Source: Nitrosomonas sp.
Lineage (GTDB): Bacteria > Pseudomonadota > Gammaproteobacteria > Burkholderiales > Nitrosomonadaceae
DNA: 64,000 bases
NCBI GenBank assembly: GCA_031316255.1
Contig: JALDQW010000001.1
Span: forward strand, 1,302,001 to 1,366,000
Direction of reading: 5' to 3'
Part shown: positions 17,772 to 26,590 of the stretch, in pieces
Layout of the letters: every line of letters starts with the position of its first letter
How positions within the stretch are numbered: position 1 is the stretch's first letter
Notes under the pieces: model-generated
The model's input: the letters and a program-made list of their open reading frames with translations, nothing else
What the model was told of the DNA's origin: nothing
The model's database searches: none
Program-made: the position numbers and the translations under genes

Positions 17772-19032
17772 GGATTTCCCGGTTCAGACTGGAATCAGTC
17801 AATTCGATGCGATCCTGTGACTCGTATAACAAAGCAACCATCAGTGCCAGATATTCACGCAGATGGCGGGTAATGAGAAAATTGTCACGCACAAAAGCCC
17901 GGGCTTTTTCCCCCATTTCGCTGATTTTCTCGGGTTGATACAACATGTATCGCATGCGCAGCGCAGCGCCTTCAGGCGTGTTTACGAGAAAACCGGTGTG
18001 GTGGTTGATCACCTGCAGACGGATACCGCCGACATCACCGCCAATCACGGGTTTTCCTTTCCACATTGCCTCGGTGACAGTCAGGCCAAAACCCTCGCGG
18101 ATGGATTTTTGCAATACGATGTTTGCTGCACGTTGCAGTGCGTTTATTTCCAGATGCGCATCGGATGGCAACAACAGAATATGAATATCAGGATCGCCGT
18201 TGGCTGCTGCCTGCACTTCGCCCAAAACGATACTGCCCTCAGGATCGTCGGTCGCTTCGCCGCCTGCCATGACGAGTTGCAATGATGGCAGAAATTTTTT
18301 AGCCAATTGATAAGCTTGAATAACGCCAACAGGATCTTTGAAACGGTCAAAGCGGGATACCTGTAAAATAAGCGGGCGCTCCGGGTCTAGCTTATATTTT
18401 TTATAAACCTGTTCAATCGCGCCGGACTTTAACTCGATATTTTTTTCGCTGAGTGGATCGATGCTGGGCGGTATCAGATAAATCGGATGCGGCAATTCAC
18501 GGGCAAAAGCGGCCAGCGAAAAAATACTGGCGTCATACGGCGCAATGAACTGGCGCAGGTATTTCCATACCGGCCGGTAGGGATGGCTGGCGTCGATATG
18601 ACAGCGCCAGATCCACTTGCCTTTACGTTTTGGGAAATGTTGCAATAACGCCGCAGGCTGAGGGTCATGAATAAAGACAAAATCCGCTTCTGTTAACAGC
18701 GGGCGCAGGGACTCGGCATTCTCGGCATTGGTTCTTTCATAAACCCTGAGCAGCTTGTCGCTCAAGTGAATCTGATTGCCTTGTAACGTATTATGCATGC
18801 CTTTGGTGCACTCAAAAAACTGGCTTTCGCCGGTGATCACTTCCCAGCTTGTCTCAATACCAAGTTCTTGCATGAGCGGAACCATTTTGGTCAGAATTTC
18901 AGCAACGCCGCCACCGACACGCGTGGAATTGACATGCACGACTTTTGCGCCAGAAAAAGGTGCGGCAAGTTGGCGCAGATGCGCAATGACATCTTGTCCG
19001 GTAATTTGCGCATAATCATCCAATAGGCTCAT
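17755..19032 (-). CDS. treT: TreT-like trehalose synthase (retaining glycosyltransferase)
   Basis: A 425-residue GT-B (GT4-type) glycosyltransferase. The N-terminal block VVHVNSTRVGGGVAEIL and the C-terminal donor site (KSIREGFGLTVTEAMWKGKP, VIGGDVGGIRLQV) match trehalose glycosyltransferring synthase TreT, which joins a nucleoside-diphosphate glucose to glucose. It lies between the TreY/TreZ genes and a DUF5752-like gene, with overlaps at both ends. This gives the locus a second route to (or from) trehalose that uses free glucose. The donor sugar nucleotide cannot be read from the sequence; a related glucosyl transfer is the alternative. Confidence 0.85.
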   Translation of the reverse strand: MSLLDDYAQITGQDVIAHLRQLAAPFSGAKVVHVNSTRVGGGVAEILTKMVPLMQELGIETSWEVITGESQFFECTKGMHNTLQGNQIHLSDKLLRVYERTNAENAESLRPLLTEADFVFIHDPQPAALLQHFPKRKGKWIWRCHIDASHPYRPVWKYLRQFIAPYDASIFSLAAFARELPHPIYLIPPSIDPLSEKNIELKSGAIEQVYKKYKLDPERPLILQVSRFDRFKDPVGVIQAYQLAKKFLPSLQLVMAGGEATDDPEGSIVLGEVQAAANGDPDIHILLLPSDAHLEINALQRAANIVLQKSIREGFGLTVTEAMWKGKPVIGGDVGGIRLQVINHHTGFLVNTPEGAALRMRYMLYQPEKISEMGEKARAFVRDNFLITRHLREYLALMVALLYESQDRIELTDSSLNREIHESRK

Positions 19033-19736
19033 GAATCCGCTCCCTGAAAATAAGTCTGGAATAACTGTGTCAGTTGTGCGCGCAATTCGGAAAGGTTGCC
19101 AAAGTATGGATCAATGCCTGCAATTTGTTCCCGCAATAACGTGAATTTTTCACCAAAGCCGCCTAACCAGTCGCTGAAATCATCGCATCGGTGTTCCGTG
19201 CGGCGGCGTGCGTCAATAAAGTGATAAAAGATGCTGCTGGTTGAGAATTGTTCGATTGCAGTTGCCAGTTCCGCTGGTTGCTGCAAACAGCATGATGTAT
19301 CAAAAACAATAATTTGCGAGCGGATAAATTCAAATTGTTGGGTCGCACGCATCCATAGCAAACCTTCACATTCATCCAGGCGCATGTCAATTAGTTCCAT
19401 GATTTCATGGCGTAATAATTCAAGGTCGGTAAAATCGGTCGGATCCAGCGCCGCCAGACGTTCGGCCAGAATGGCGTCATGGATGCCATGCCTAATCCAG
19501 GCGGCAAAATCGTTATTGAATTCACGTTCCTCAAAGCGCGCTTGCAGCAAGCTGCCCCAGTAATGATGATAAATGCTTGATTCATCAATACTGGCTAGTT
19601 CGCTGCGGAATTCTTGCAACATACGCGCCCGTCTGCCGGTTGCCAGCGCAACCAGTGCGCAGTCTTTAATAAAGAATGGGCCAGGAACGTTGAGGGCCTC
19701 TTCTTGATTCATTGTAACAATATCAGGTTCGGCCAT
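19029..19736 (-). CDS. DUF5752-like protein with internal duplication
   Basis: A 235-residue soluble protein built of two related halves. The first contains SIYHHYWGSLLQARFEERE then FNNDFAAWIRHGIHD and ALDP; the second contains SIFYHFIDARRRTEHRCDD then FSDWLGGFGEKF and GIDP. I assign it tentatively to the DUF5752 family, whose members sit beside trehalose and glycogen glycosyltransferases. It overlaps treT by 4 bases (ATGA) and has a good ribosome site (AGAGGA, 8 bases before ATG). Its function is unknown; a partner or regulator of TreT is a reasonable guess from the strict coupling. No membrane segment or signal peptide is visible. Confidence 0.7.
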   Translation of the reverse strand: MAEPDIVTMNQEEALNVPGPFFIKDCALVALATGRRARMLQEFRSELASIDESSIYHHYWGSLLQARFEEREFNNDFAAWIRHGIHDAILAERLAALDPTDFTDLELLRHEIMELIDMRLDECEGLLWMRATQQFEFIRSQIIVFDTSCCLQQPAELATAIEQFSTSSIFYHFIDARRRTEHRCDDFSDWLGGFGEKFTLLREQIAGIDPYFGNLSELRAQLTQLFQTYFQGADS

Positions 19737-19808
19737 ATGATATTTCCTCTTAGACGTTATGGTGTTACCTTGTCCGATGAATACCGATTATTGTACAGAT
19801 TGTTTCTC

Positions 19809-22367
19809 CTACACCCAAACCATCATACCCATTTCCAGCGGATGTGTCAGTAATGAATGATACGGGTAAATACGAATGAAATATTCCTGTTTGCCGCAGA
19901 GTTCCGGCGCCAGCCTGAGTTCAAAGATGTGTTCGTCATGCGCTTGCGTACCCGTAAATTCAAAGCGGAAATGATTAAATTTTCGCAGCTGGGTTTTTTT
20001 GAACTGACGGCGTATCAGCATTTCTACGACAACATCTTCCGGTTTTAGTCCGTTCAGTTTGGCAGCCACTTTGAAATTCAGGATGGCATTAAAGTTTGCC
20101 CGGTTCAGCGGCGTATCGATACGCCGAATTTGAACGCCGCTCCATGCGCTGCGGATACGGTTTTTCCAATCGGCAATCTTCCTGGCGCCGGCAAAATGAT
20201 CAGCGGCATAGTGTTCACCCTGTTTGCTGGCCGGCTGATAGAAATTGTTCAGGTATTCACTCACCATGCGTGCGGCGCTAAAGCGGGGCAGCAATGATGC
20301 CATAGAATGCTTGGCCATTTTCACCCATTCGGGTGAGTAACCGAGTTTGCTGCGATCATAATAAAGAGGTATCACCTGGTCCTGCAGAATTTCATAAAGT
20401 GCTTGACTCTCTTCCTGGTCGCGTAATCCTGCTTCCATGTTTTTTGGTCCCGGTTTGATCGCCCAGCCGTTCTGACCATCATAGCCTTCTCCCCACCAAC
20501 CATCGAGTATACTCAGATTAATCGATCCATTAATGCCGGCTTTAATACCAGATGTGCCGCTGGCTTCCAGAGGAAAAATCGGATTGTTAAGCCAGACATC
20601 CACGCCAGCGACCAATCGTCTGGCAAGGCGCAAATCATAACCTTCTACGAGTAACAACCTGCCTTGAAATTCAGGCATATGTGCAATCTGGCTGATTCGC
20701 CGGATAAGATCCTGTCCCGGTTCATCGGCCGGATGCGCTTTGCCGGCAAATATAAATAAAACTGGTCGCGCTTCATCGAGTACAATTCTGCGCAGCCAGT
20801 CAAGATCATCGAATAACAACGCGGCGCGTTTGTATGTGGCAAAACGTCGTGCAAAACCGATAGTCAGAATATTCGAGTTAATCGGATCGGTAAATTTAAG
20901 CAGTCGATCCAGGTGAGCATCAGAACCGTGGTTGCGGGTATTTTGTTCTGCAAGGCGATCGCGGATGCCAAAAAGCATTTGTGATTTCAACGACTGTCGT
21001 ATACTCCAGAACATGTGATCGGGAATTTCGTGAACACGTTGCCAGAATTCGGTGTCGCACATTTTGTCACGCCAATCGAAGCCAAGATAGCGGTCAAACA
21101 AAGCAGTCCATTCCTGTGCAAGAAAAGTCGGCACATGGACACCATTGGTAATATAAGACATGGGATTTTCTTCCGGTTCGATCTGTGGCCATAAATCCTG
21201 GCAAATACTGGACGACACATTGCCGTGTATTTTACTTACACCGTTATGCGTGCGCGAGCCGCGAATGGCGAGCGCAGTCATATTGAAATCCACACATTCT
21301 GCAGTGTGGCCCAACGCCATGAATGCTTCGCGGTTGAGATTAAAATCTTGATAAAAAGATTCAAAATAGGTCTGCATCATTTCTTCGCTGAAATGATCAT
21401 GTCCGGCGGGTACCGCAGTATGGGTAGTGAAAACCGTATTGGCCGCTACCGCTTCGAGTGCACTGGAAAAATCCAGGTCTTCATGCATCAGCATACGTGC
21501 GCGTTCCAGTATCATGAATGCAGCATGGCCTTCGTTAATATGCCATACCGTCGGCTTAATGCCTATCTCGTGCAGCGCGCGCACCCCTCCTACGCCGAGG
21601 ATAATTTCCTGCTCAATGCGCATGGTTTTGTCGCCACCATAGAGTTTATGGGTAATATTGCGATCCTCGGGCGAATTTTCCGGCAAATCGGTGTCCAGCA
21701 GATAAAGTTTCACGCGACCGATTCTTACCATCCATATTTTTACAAGGACATTGCGTTTAGGTAATGCCACTTCAATTCGCATTTCAGTGCCGTCGTCATG
21801 CAAGACAGGCGCTATAGGCAGGTCTTCGAAATCCGAGTCGGTATAGATTGCCTGCTGGTTCCCATGATTATCAATTGTTTGAAAAAAGTAGCCCTGCCGG
21901 TAAAGCAATCCAATGCCGACAAACGGTAAGCGCAAGTCGCTTGCCGCCTTGCAGTGATCGCCTGCAAGAATGCCCAGGCCGCCTGAATAAATGGGTAAAC
22001 TTTCATGAAACCCGAATTCGAAACAAAAATAGGCGATCTGATCTTTCAGTTGTAAGCCGTTCTCCTTATCCAGAGGCGACGGCTGCTCGTAAAGATAGGA
22101 ATCGAAAGTTGCTAATACACTGTCGTATGTAGTCAAAAAAGTAGGATCTTCCGCTGCTTTCTGCAACACAACTTCATCTGCGCGCTTGAGAAATGCTTTG
22201 GGGTTATGTCCGACAGCGCCCCAAAGCGTATGATCGAGTCGTGAAAAAAGTGTTCGTGTGGATCGATCCCAGCTGTACCAGAGATTGTTGGCCAATTCTT
22301 CCAGACGCTCAAGACGGGCGGGTATTTTGGGGTTTATTGTAATTGTATATGCGGTTTTAGGAAACAT
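19809..22367 (-). CDS. glgP: Alpha-glucan phosphorylase GlgP (DUF3417 type)
   Basis: An 852-residue GT35 phosphorylase that releases glucose-1-phosphate from alpha-1,4-glucans with pyridoxal phosphate. The N-terminus (RLEELANNLWYSWD) is the DUF3417 domain of the Thermotoga/actinobacterial-type enzymes. The substrate loop HINEGHAAF, FARRFATYKRA and the PLP region SGTSGIKAGINGSINLSILD are present. A C-terminal beta extension of some 150 residues follows. It starts at an ATG with GGAG 9 bases before it and precedes the DUF5752-like gene by 72 bases. In this locus it would supply glucose-1-phosphate and shorten glucans alongside TreY/TreZ. Confidence 0.95.
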   Translation of the reverse strand: MFPKTAYTITINPKIPARLERLEELANNLWYSWDRSTRTLFSRLDHTLWGAVGHNPKAFLKRADEVVLQKAAEDPTFLTTYDSVLATFDSYLYEQPSPLDKENGLQLKDQIAYFCFEFGFHESLPIYSGGLGILAGDHCKAASDLRLPFVGIGLLYRQGYFFQTIDNHGNQQAIYTDSDFEDLPIAPVLHDDGTEMRIEVALPKRNVLVKIWMVRIGRVKLYLLDTDLPENSPEDRNITHKLYGGDKTMRIEQEIILGVGGVRALHEIGIKPTVWHINEGHAAFMILERARMLMHEDLDFSSALEAVAANTVFTTHTAVPAGHDHFSEEMMQTYFESFYQDFNLNREAFMALGHTAECVDFNMTALAIRGSRTHNGVSKIHGNVSSSICQDLWPQIEPEENPMSYITNGVHVPTFLAQEWTALFDRYLGFDWRDKMCDTEFWQRVHEIPDHMFWSIRQSLKSQMLFGIRDRLAEQNTRNHGSDAHLDRLLKFTDPINSNILTIGFARRFATYKRAALLFDDLDWLRRIVLDEARPVLFIFAGKAHPADEPGQDLIRRISQIAHMPEFQGRLLLVEGYDLRLARRLVAGVDVWLNNPIFPLEASGTSGIKAGINGSINLSILDGWWGEGYDGQNGWAIKPGPKNMEAGLRDQEESQALYEILQDQVIPLYYDRSKLGYSPEWVKMAKHSMASLLPRFSAARMVSEYLNNFYQPASKQGEHYAADHFAGARKIADWKNRIRSAWSGVQIRRIDTPLNRANFNAILNFKVAAKLNGLKPEDVVVEMLIRRQFKKTQLRKFNHFRFEFTGTQAHDEHIFELRLAPELCGKQEYFIRIYPYHSLLTHPLEMGMMVWV

Positions 22368-22588
22368 AGTGTAGATCTCCGTGACGAGAAAAAAGTAACA
22401 TGAATTTGCTGGTTGTCAATACTTCCCGATCATGAGTTATGTGTCTGTATTCATGTGATATTTGTGTTTTTAATGTAATAAATTGTTACGATGCTTTGTT
22501 TGCTCAAGTGCGAACAAGTCATAATAGGCAAATAGCGCGCTGATGTGAAGTCAGTCAGCACCTATAACATTCAAAATGACTTCCGAAT

Positions 22589-23617
22589 TCACTTCATCGC
22601 GCCATTATGCGAGTCATTATAGTGTGACAATATCCAGGCCTCTCTTTTGGCACCCAGCAGACCGGCCTCGGAGTTGATGATTATTCGTACCGGAATTTCA
22701 CGCATTAGCCCGGAAAACCGCCCTTTGTTGCAAAATCCGCGAATAAACCCCCCTGCCCGAATAATATCAAGGATCTTGGGCGCAATCCCGCCTGCAATAT
22801 ATACGCCATTTCGGCATAACCCAGCAAGCGCCAAATTGCCTGCATAGGCCCCATAGATTTCTGCAAACAGTTCCAGGGTGCGGATGGCAACCGGATGATT
22901 TTGTTCGGTTGCGAGCGCTGTTATAGTCGCGCCGTCGTCCTCAGCCAATTGAATGGGAACAAGATTCGAGAATTCCGTTGTGTCGGTTTGCAGGAAATTG
23001 AATAAATGCGTCAAACCAGCGCCCGATAATACGCGCTCAACAGAAACATGATGGAATTTTTTTTGCAATGACTCCAATAATTGAATTTGTATGTTATTGG
23101 TGGGTGCAAAATCAATATGCCCCGCTTCTGTTGAAATGGGTTTATAACCCTCTTCCTGCCAGGCCAGCCAGGCGACGCCCATGCCGGTACCTGCACCGAG
23201 TACAACGCGCATCGCTCTGGGCAATGCGCAGCCTTCCTGAAGGGTAACCAGATCATCAGGAGATAGCACTTCCACGGCCGTCGCGACCGCTTCAAAATCA
23301 TTGAGAAGCTTGACACGGGGAATCGAAAACAGATGTGCGATTTTTGCAGCATCCATTTGCCAGGGCAAATTGGTCAATTGAGCCTGCTGGCTAACAACAG
23401 GGCCTGCGACTGCAAAACAGGCGGACGCAGACACGCAATCCGATGGAGTAACGCCGGTTTTGCTCAGAAAATCAGTAAAAATGTCAGAAAAACAATTGTA
23501 TTTTCCACTGTCATAGCGATACGTTTCTTGTGAGAGAATACCGCCATTCTTGACTTCTGCAATCTGTAAGAGGGTTTTGGTTCCGCCGATATCGCCATAA
23601 ATGATTTTTTTGTTCAC
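22589..23617 (-). CDS. glk: Glucokinase
   Basis: A glucokinase of the bacterial Glk type, about 342 residues, that phosphorylates glucose to glucose-6-phosphate. The phosphate-1 motif GDIGGTKTLLQ is at the N-terminus; the adenosine region reads GAGTGMGVAW and the sugar-binding block STEAGHIDFAP. A longer frame begins at a TTG at 23659, but I prefer GTG 23617 (MNKKIIYGDIGGT), which gives the family's normal N-terminus. It lies 221 bases upstream of glgP on the same strand and fits the locus by recycling glucose freed from glucans or trehalose. The ribosome site is weak. Confidence 0.9.
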   Translation of the reverse strand: MNKKIIYGDIGGTKTLLQIAEVKNGGILSQETYRYDSGKYNCFSDIFTDFLSKTGVTPSDCVSASACFAVAGPVVSQQAQLTNLPWQMDAAKIAHLFSIPRVKLLNDFEAVATAVEVLSPDDLVTLQEGCALPRAMRVVLGAGTGMGVAWLAWQEEGYKPISTEAGHIDFAPTNNIQIQLLESLQKKFHHVSVERVLSGAGLTHLFNFLQTDTTEFSNLVPIQLAEDDGATITALATEQNHPVAIRTLELFAEIYGAYAGNLALAGLCRNGVYIAGGIAPKILDIIRAGGFIRGFCNKGRFSGLMREIPVRIIINSEAGLLGAKREAWILSHYNDSHNGAMK

Positions 23618-23982
23618 GGTGTCTTTGATCCAGAGAATGCCAAAATTTGAATAAATCAAAACGAGCTAAATTCGCATCTATTTTAATGGATTCGGTTGTT
23701 AATGTCTGGCACCCTGAATCAGAATCTTAATTAGTGGATAAGAATGTCAATGATGTATCAAGTGGCGCAAATCAATATGTGTGATTGAAACGACTGGCGG
23801 CTTTGAAAGGCTTGTCCTTTTGGCGTTCACAAGATGCGGCAAGGTTGTGTTTCGGTGCTTGACAACTACGACTATTGCCCTTGTGCCAACCCTCGTGGAG
23901 TAACACCTTGTGAACGCTGTATACGTCATTTTGTAGACTGATTAATCAATAATTAGAAGAATAGTTCTAAAAATTTGGCTTG
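23618..23982. other. Intergenic stretch with a spaced 11-bp inverted repeat
   Basis: A gene-free stretch between glk and the cytochrome P460 gene. It contains a perfect inverted repeat, GCGTTCACAAG at 23823-23833 and CTTGTGAACGC at 23907-23917, 73 bases apart. The spacer shows no coding signal. It may be a remnant of a small element or a regulatory structure; nothing else stands out. Confidence 0.4.
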
Positions 23983-24609
23983 TTACATGCCGCCCGTTCC
24001 TGCTTCTCCCATGGCTTTGCTTGCGCGTAGCACAGGATAATACTGGGTGAAAACAAGATCCGTCGCCGCGTTGCTCTGATGACAGGTTAAGCAGTTTGCA
24101 GGGGCTTGTGCGTTTGCGCGTTTATGCAAATGCAGGCTGTTTTCAATTGTAAAACGGAAAAACCCCCAATGACCGGGCGTGTCAGGAAAATACTTTTTGT
24201 TTTTAACCATCGCCTCGAGACCGATAAATTCTCCCTGGAAGTAGCCGTTTCCACTGACTGCCTTTTTACTGCCCACACCGACGAGTTCCTTGACGATTAT
24301 CGTTTCGTCTGGAAATTCACCCGCTGTTTTCCAATGTGTCCAGCTGACCGGATCAATATAAACATTGTGAAACTCCGGGAAAGCGGCTTTGCCGTCGTTC
24401 ATATCGTTGGGTGTCAAGGGACTGCCGATAAAAACCCATTCCCGGTATCCCGTGGGTCTTTGCAGCTCACCCTTATCATTGAACACAGCATAACTTTTCT
24501 CTGCTGGAGAAACCTTATCGGCTGCTACGGGTGCAATGATATGCAGGAGTAGTATGGACAAAGCGAGTGCTGGAATTAGAAATTTCGGATTGGCTCTAAA
24601 TTGAGTCAT
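23983..24609 (-). CDS. Cytochrome P460 family protein
   Basis: A 208-residue periplasmic c-type haem protein with a signal peptide (about residues 1-30) and one haem motif, CLTCH at 173-177, near the C-terminus. The order (REWVFIGSPLTPNDMNDG, FPEFHNVYIDP, PGHWGFFRF, then CxxCH) matches the cytochrome P460 family. Its founding members in ammonia oxidisers oxidise hydroxylamine or NO through a Lys-crosslinked haem; I cannot assign the crosslinking Lys here. I chose ATG 24609, not the longer frame, because of a perfect AAGGAG 6 bases upstream. It is divergent from a TetR gene, with a palindromic operator between them. Confidence 0.85.
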   Translation of the reverse strand: MTQFRANPKFLIPALALSILLLHIIAPVAADKVSPAEKSYAVFNDKGELQRPTGYREWVFIGSPLTPNDMNDGKAAFPEFHNVYIDPVSWTHWKTAGEFPDETIIVKELVGVGSKKAVSGNGYFQGEFIGLEAMVKNKKYFPDTPGHWGFFRFTIENSLHLHKRANAQAPANCLTCHQSNAATDLVFTQYYPVLRASKAMGEAGTGGM

Positions 24610-24684
24610 GATAATCTCCTTAGGACTGTTAATTGATGATAAAAATTGAATTAAAGTAAACATATCAGTTTACTTGAAAAAATA

Positions 24685-24702
24685 GTAAACAGAACTGTTT
24701 AC
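24685..24702. promoter_or_regulatory. Palindromic TetR-type operator
   Basis: GTAAACAGAACTGTTTAC is an 18-base sequence with perfect 8-base arms around AA. The half-site CAGTTTAC (or CGGTTTAC) recurs at 24666-24673, 24728-24735 and 24761-24768. All lie in the 209-base gap between the divergent P460 and TetR genes. The likely binder is the TetR protein encoded next to it; this is inference. Confidence 0.65.
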
Positions 24703-24818
24703 ATTGTCAAGCTTTTTATACACAGATCAGTTTACCCTGTCGAAGATAATTTACACCTATCGGTTTACTTTCTTGTAAAATATTGCTTTTTAAAAGAAAA
24801 TAAAAATAGAGTGGCATC

Positions 24819-25403
24819 ATGAATAAGAAAGGGGAGCCAGTTGCACTGGAAACACCGAAAAAAAGACAGATTGTGGAAGCGGCGTATGGTCTTTTTAAGG
24901 CGAGAGGTTTTTACGCGACAGGCGTGGACTTGATCATGCAGACGGCAAATGTCTCTAAAAGAACCCTATATAAATACTTTCCAACGAAAAATGAATTGAT
25001 CGTATCGGTGCTGGAATTTTATAGAACGACTTATGCGGCGTATCTTAATCAAATTCTGGAGCGACGGGATAAAACCAGTCGAGAAAAAATTTTGATCATT
25101 TTTGAAGATGCCAAACTATGGTTTGAAGATGTTAATTTTCATGGCTGTCTGGCTGTCAACGCAATGGGTGAGTTTTCAGGTAAAGATCGTGCCATTGAGG
25201 ATACTTGTATCCGGTTCAAACGCTGGGAACTGGATATCTTGTGCGCTTTGACAAAAGATACCGTTTCACAAAAACCGGATGAATTGGCCTGTAAGTTGTT
25301 TGTGTTGCTGGAGGGCATGTCCGCAATCGCCCAGGTTACAAAAGGAAAGCTTCCTGTGGATATGACAGCTATGGCTGATGAAATGATAAAAAGTTATCTG
25401 TAA
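24819..25403 (+). CDS. TetR/AcrR family transcriptional regulator
   Basis: A 194-residue TetR-type repressor. The N-terminal DNA-binding domain reads KRQIVEAAYGLFKARGFYATGVDLIM then ANVSKRTLYKYFPTKNELI, the standard helix-turn-helix. The C-terminal ligand domain (residues about 80-194) contains WFEDVNFHGCLAVNAMGEF, seen in regulators that control detoxification genes. It is transcribed away from the cytochrome P460 gene across a gap with one perfect palindrome and three more half-sites, so it probably represses both itself and P460. Ligand unknown. Confidence 0.9.
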   Translation: MNKKGEPVALETPKKRQIVEAAYGLFKARGFYATGVDLIMQTANVSKRTLYKYFPTKNELIVSVLEFYRTTYAAYLNQILERRDKTSREKILIIFEDAKLWFEDVNFHGCLAVNAMGEFSGKDRAIEDTCIRFKRWELDILCALTKDTVSQKPDELACKLFVLLEGMSAIAQVTKGKLPVDMTAMADEMIKSYL

Positions 25404-25521
25404 TTTTCTGCGATCCTTGCCAGGAAATCAGCCTATCCGTAACGTTGAGCGAACTTTATGCAACAGGATTAAATTGACGCCATATCAATGTTCTGATTTT
25501 TTCCTTTTATCACGCTAATTA

Positions 25522-25914
25522 TTATTTTTTAGGTTTAATATCGCACGGAAGCTCCGGAAATGAGTTCGCGATTGCGTTGAAGCTGGAAAATAATTCAATA
25601 ATCTGCTTCGTATGGGCGACCATTTCCCGAGATGCGCCAGAATGGAGTGCCAGTGCTTCGTGTGCCAGGGAGCAATATTTACAGTTGTTTGTGATTGAAA
25701 CGGCCAGGGCAATTAATTCTCTGGTTTTTCTGTCCAAAGGTCCATCCTCAATCATAATCTGTTTTTCCCTTTGCCAGTTCAAAGCCAACCATTCCGGATC
25801 GGCTGAGGCCATCGCCTTGAACAGATTGGGAATCATCCCGAAACTTGCATCGATATCATCATAGACTTCTTTAGCGCGACCTGTGGCATTTGATTTTTCG
25901 AGTAATTCTGTCAT
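25522..25914 (-). CDS. Carboxymuconolactone decarboxylase/AhpD-like family protein
   Basis: A 130-residue alpha-helical protein of the AhpD-like fold. The redox motif is Cys78-Lys-Tyr-Cys81 with His85 (NNCKYCSLAH), as in AhpD-type peroxidase partners. A good ribosome site (GGAGGG) lies just before ATG. It sits 59 bases downstream of a TetR gene on the same strand, and the gap holds a copy of the ACCRATCGGT motif that also precedes the TetR gene. A role in peroxide or electrophile defence is likely; the true substrate is unknown. Confidence 0.88.
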   Translation of the reverse strand: MTELLEKSNATGRAKEVYDDIDASFGMIPNLFKAMASADPEWLALNWQREKQIMIEDGPLDRKTRELIALAVSITNNCKYCSLAHEALALHSGASREMVAHTKQIIELFSSFNAIANSFPELPCDIKPKK

Positions 25915-25934
25915 TTTCCCTCCGGATTATAATA

Positions 25935-25953
25935 AATACCAATCGGTTTTTAA
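25935..25953. promoter_or_regulatory. Putative TetR operator before the AhpD-like gene
   Basis: AATACCAATCGGTTTTTAA lies just upstream of the AhpD-like gene. It matches, with one difference, the reverse complement of the site at 26572-26590 before the TetR gene. The shared core is ACCRATCGGT. Confidence 0.55.
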
Positions 25954-25973
25954 GTGATCAAAAAAATTTTCCT

Positions 25974-26561
25974 TTAGTCCAACAGCGTTAATGTGGTATC
26001 CATCACCTCCTGCAAAGTTCGTTGATCGGTACCGGCTTTTACCAACGTTCTTAGTCCGCAGATACTGTTTAACAGATAATTCGCTAAACTATCCGCATTG
26101 ATGCGGCAACTGATCAAATTGTTTTTTTGGTCGCGTTTAATTGCTTCAAGCAGAATTTGTTTTAAATATCCCGTGCCTTTGTTGACCAGATCGGTAACGG
26201 CAGCGGTGCGTTGGGAGAATTCATTAGCGGTATTCACCAGAAAGCATCCCTTTATTGCCTGACTGGATGAAACCTCAGAAATAATCTCGGAAAATAGATT
26301 GCGGATAAACTGTTTTCCGGAAGAGCTTGATGCCAGTTGTTGCATAAGCGTCTGCCTCAATTCAATACCATACAATTCGATTGTTTTTAAAAATAAACCC
26401 TCTTTGCTGCCAAACAATTGATACAGGCGGCTTCTGCATAATTTGGTACTCTGCAACAAATCGTGCAAAGATGTCGCTTCATAGCCGTTCTCCCAGAACA
26501 ACAGCATTGCCGCTTTTAATGCGTCTTCCGTTTCAACGCTTCTTGGTCTTCCTATCATCAT
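25974..26561 (-). CDS. TetR/AcrR family transcriptional regulator
   Basis: A 195-residue TetR protein starting MMIGRPRSVETEDAL, with helix-turn-helix region ALKAAMLLFWENGYEATSLH then LQSTKLCRSRLYQLFGSKEG. A longer frame reaches 26720, but its first 53 residues are unrelated to the family and cross the operator, so I place the start at ATG 26561. The C-terminal domain (SSQAIKGCFLVNTANEF) resembles regulators of reactive-electrophile responses such as NemR/AcuR types. The palindromic ACCGATCGGT lies 15 bases upstream of the start and recurs before the AhpD-like gene. Self-regulation is inferred. Confidence 0.88.
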   Translation of the reverse strand: MMIGRPRSVETEDALKAAMLLFWENGYEATSLHDLLQSTKLCRSRLYQLFGSKEGLFLKTIELYGIELRQTLMQQLASSSSGKQFIRNLFSEIISEVSSSQAIKGCFLVNTANEFSQRTAAVTDLVNKGTGYLKQILLEAIKRDQKNNLISCRINADSLANYLLNSICGLRTLVKAGTDQRTLQEVMDTTLTLLD

Positions 26562-26571
26562 GTGCGTATTT

Positions 26572-26590
26572 AAAAACCGATCGGTATTTT
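26572..26590. promoter_or_regulatory. Putative TetR operator before the TetR gene
   Basis: AAAAACCGATCGGTATTTT contains the perfect 10-base palindrome ACCGATCGGT at 26576-26585. It is upstream of the TetR start and matches the site at 25935-25953. The promoter would lie in the same interval. Confidence 0.55.

Noticed and set aside
23747-23929. 60-codon minus-strand frame between glk and P460
   Set aside because: Lies in the inverted-repeat stretch, no ribosome site, no similarity.
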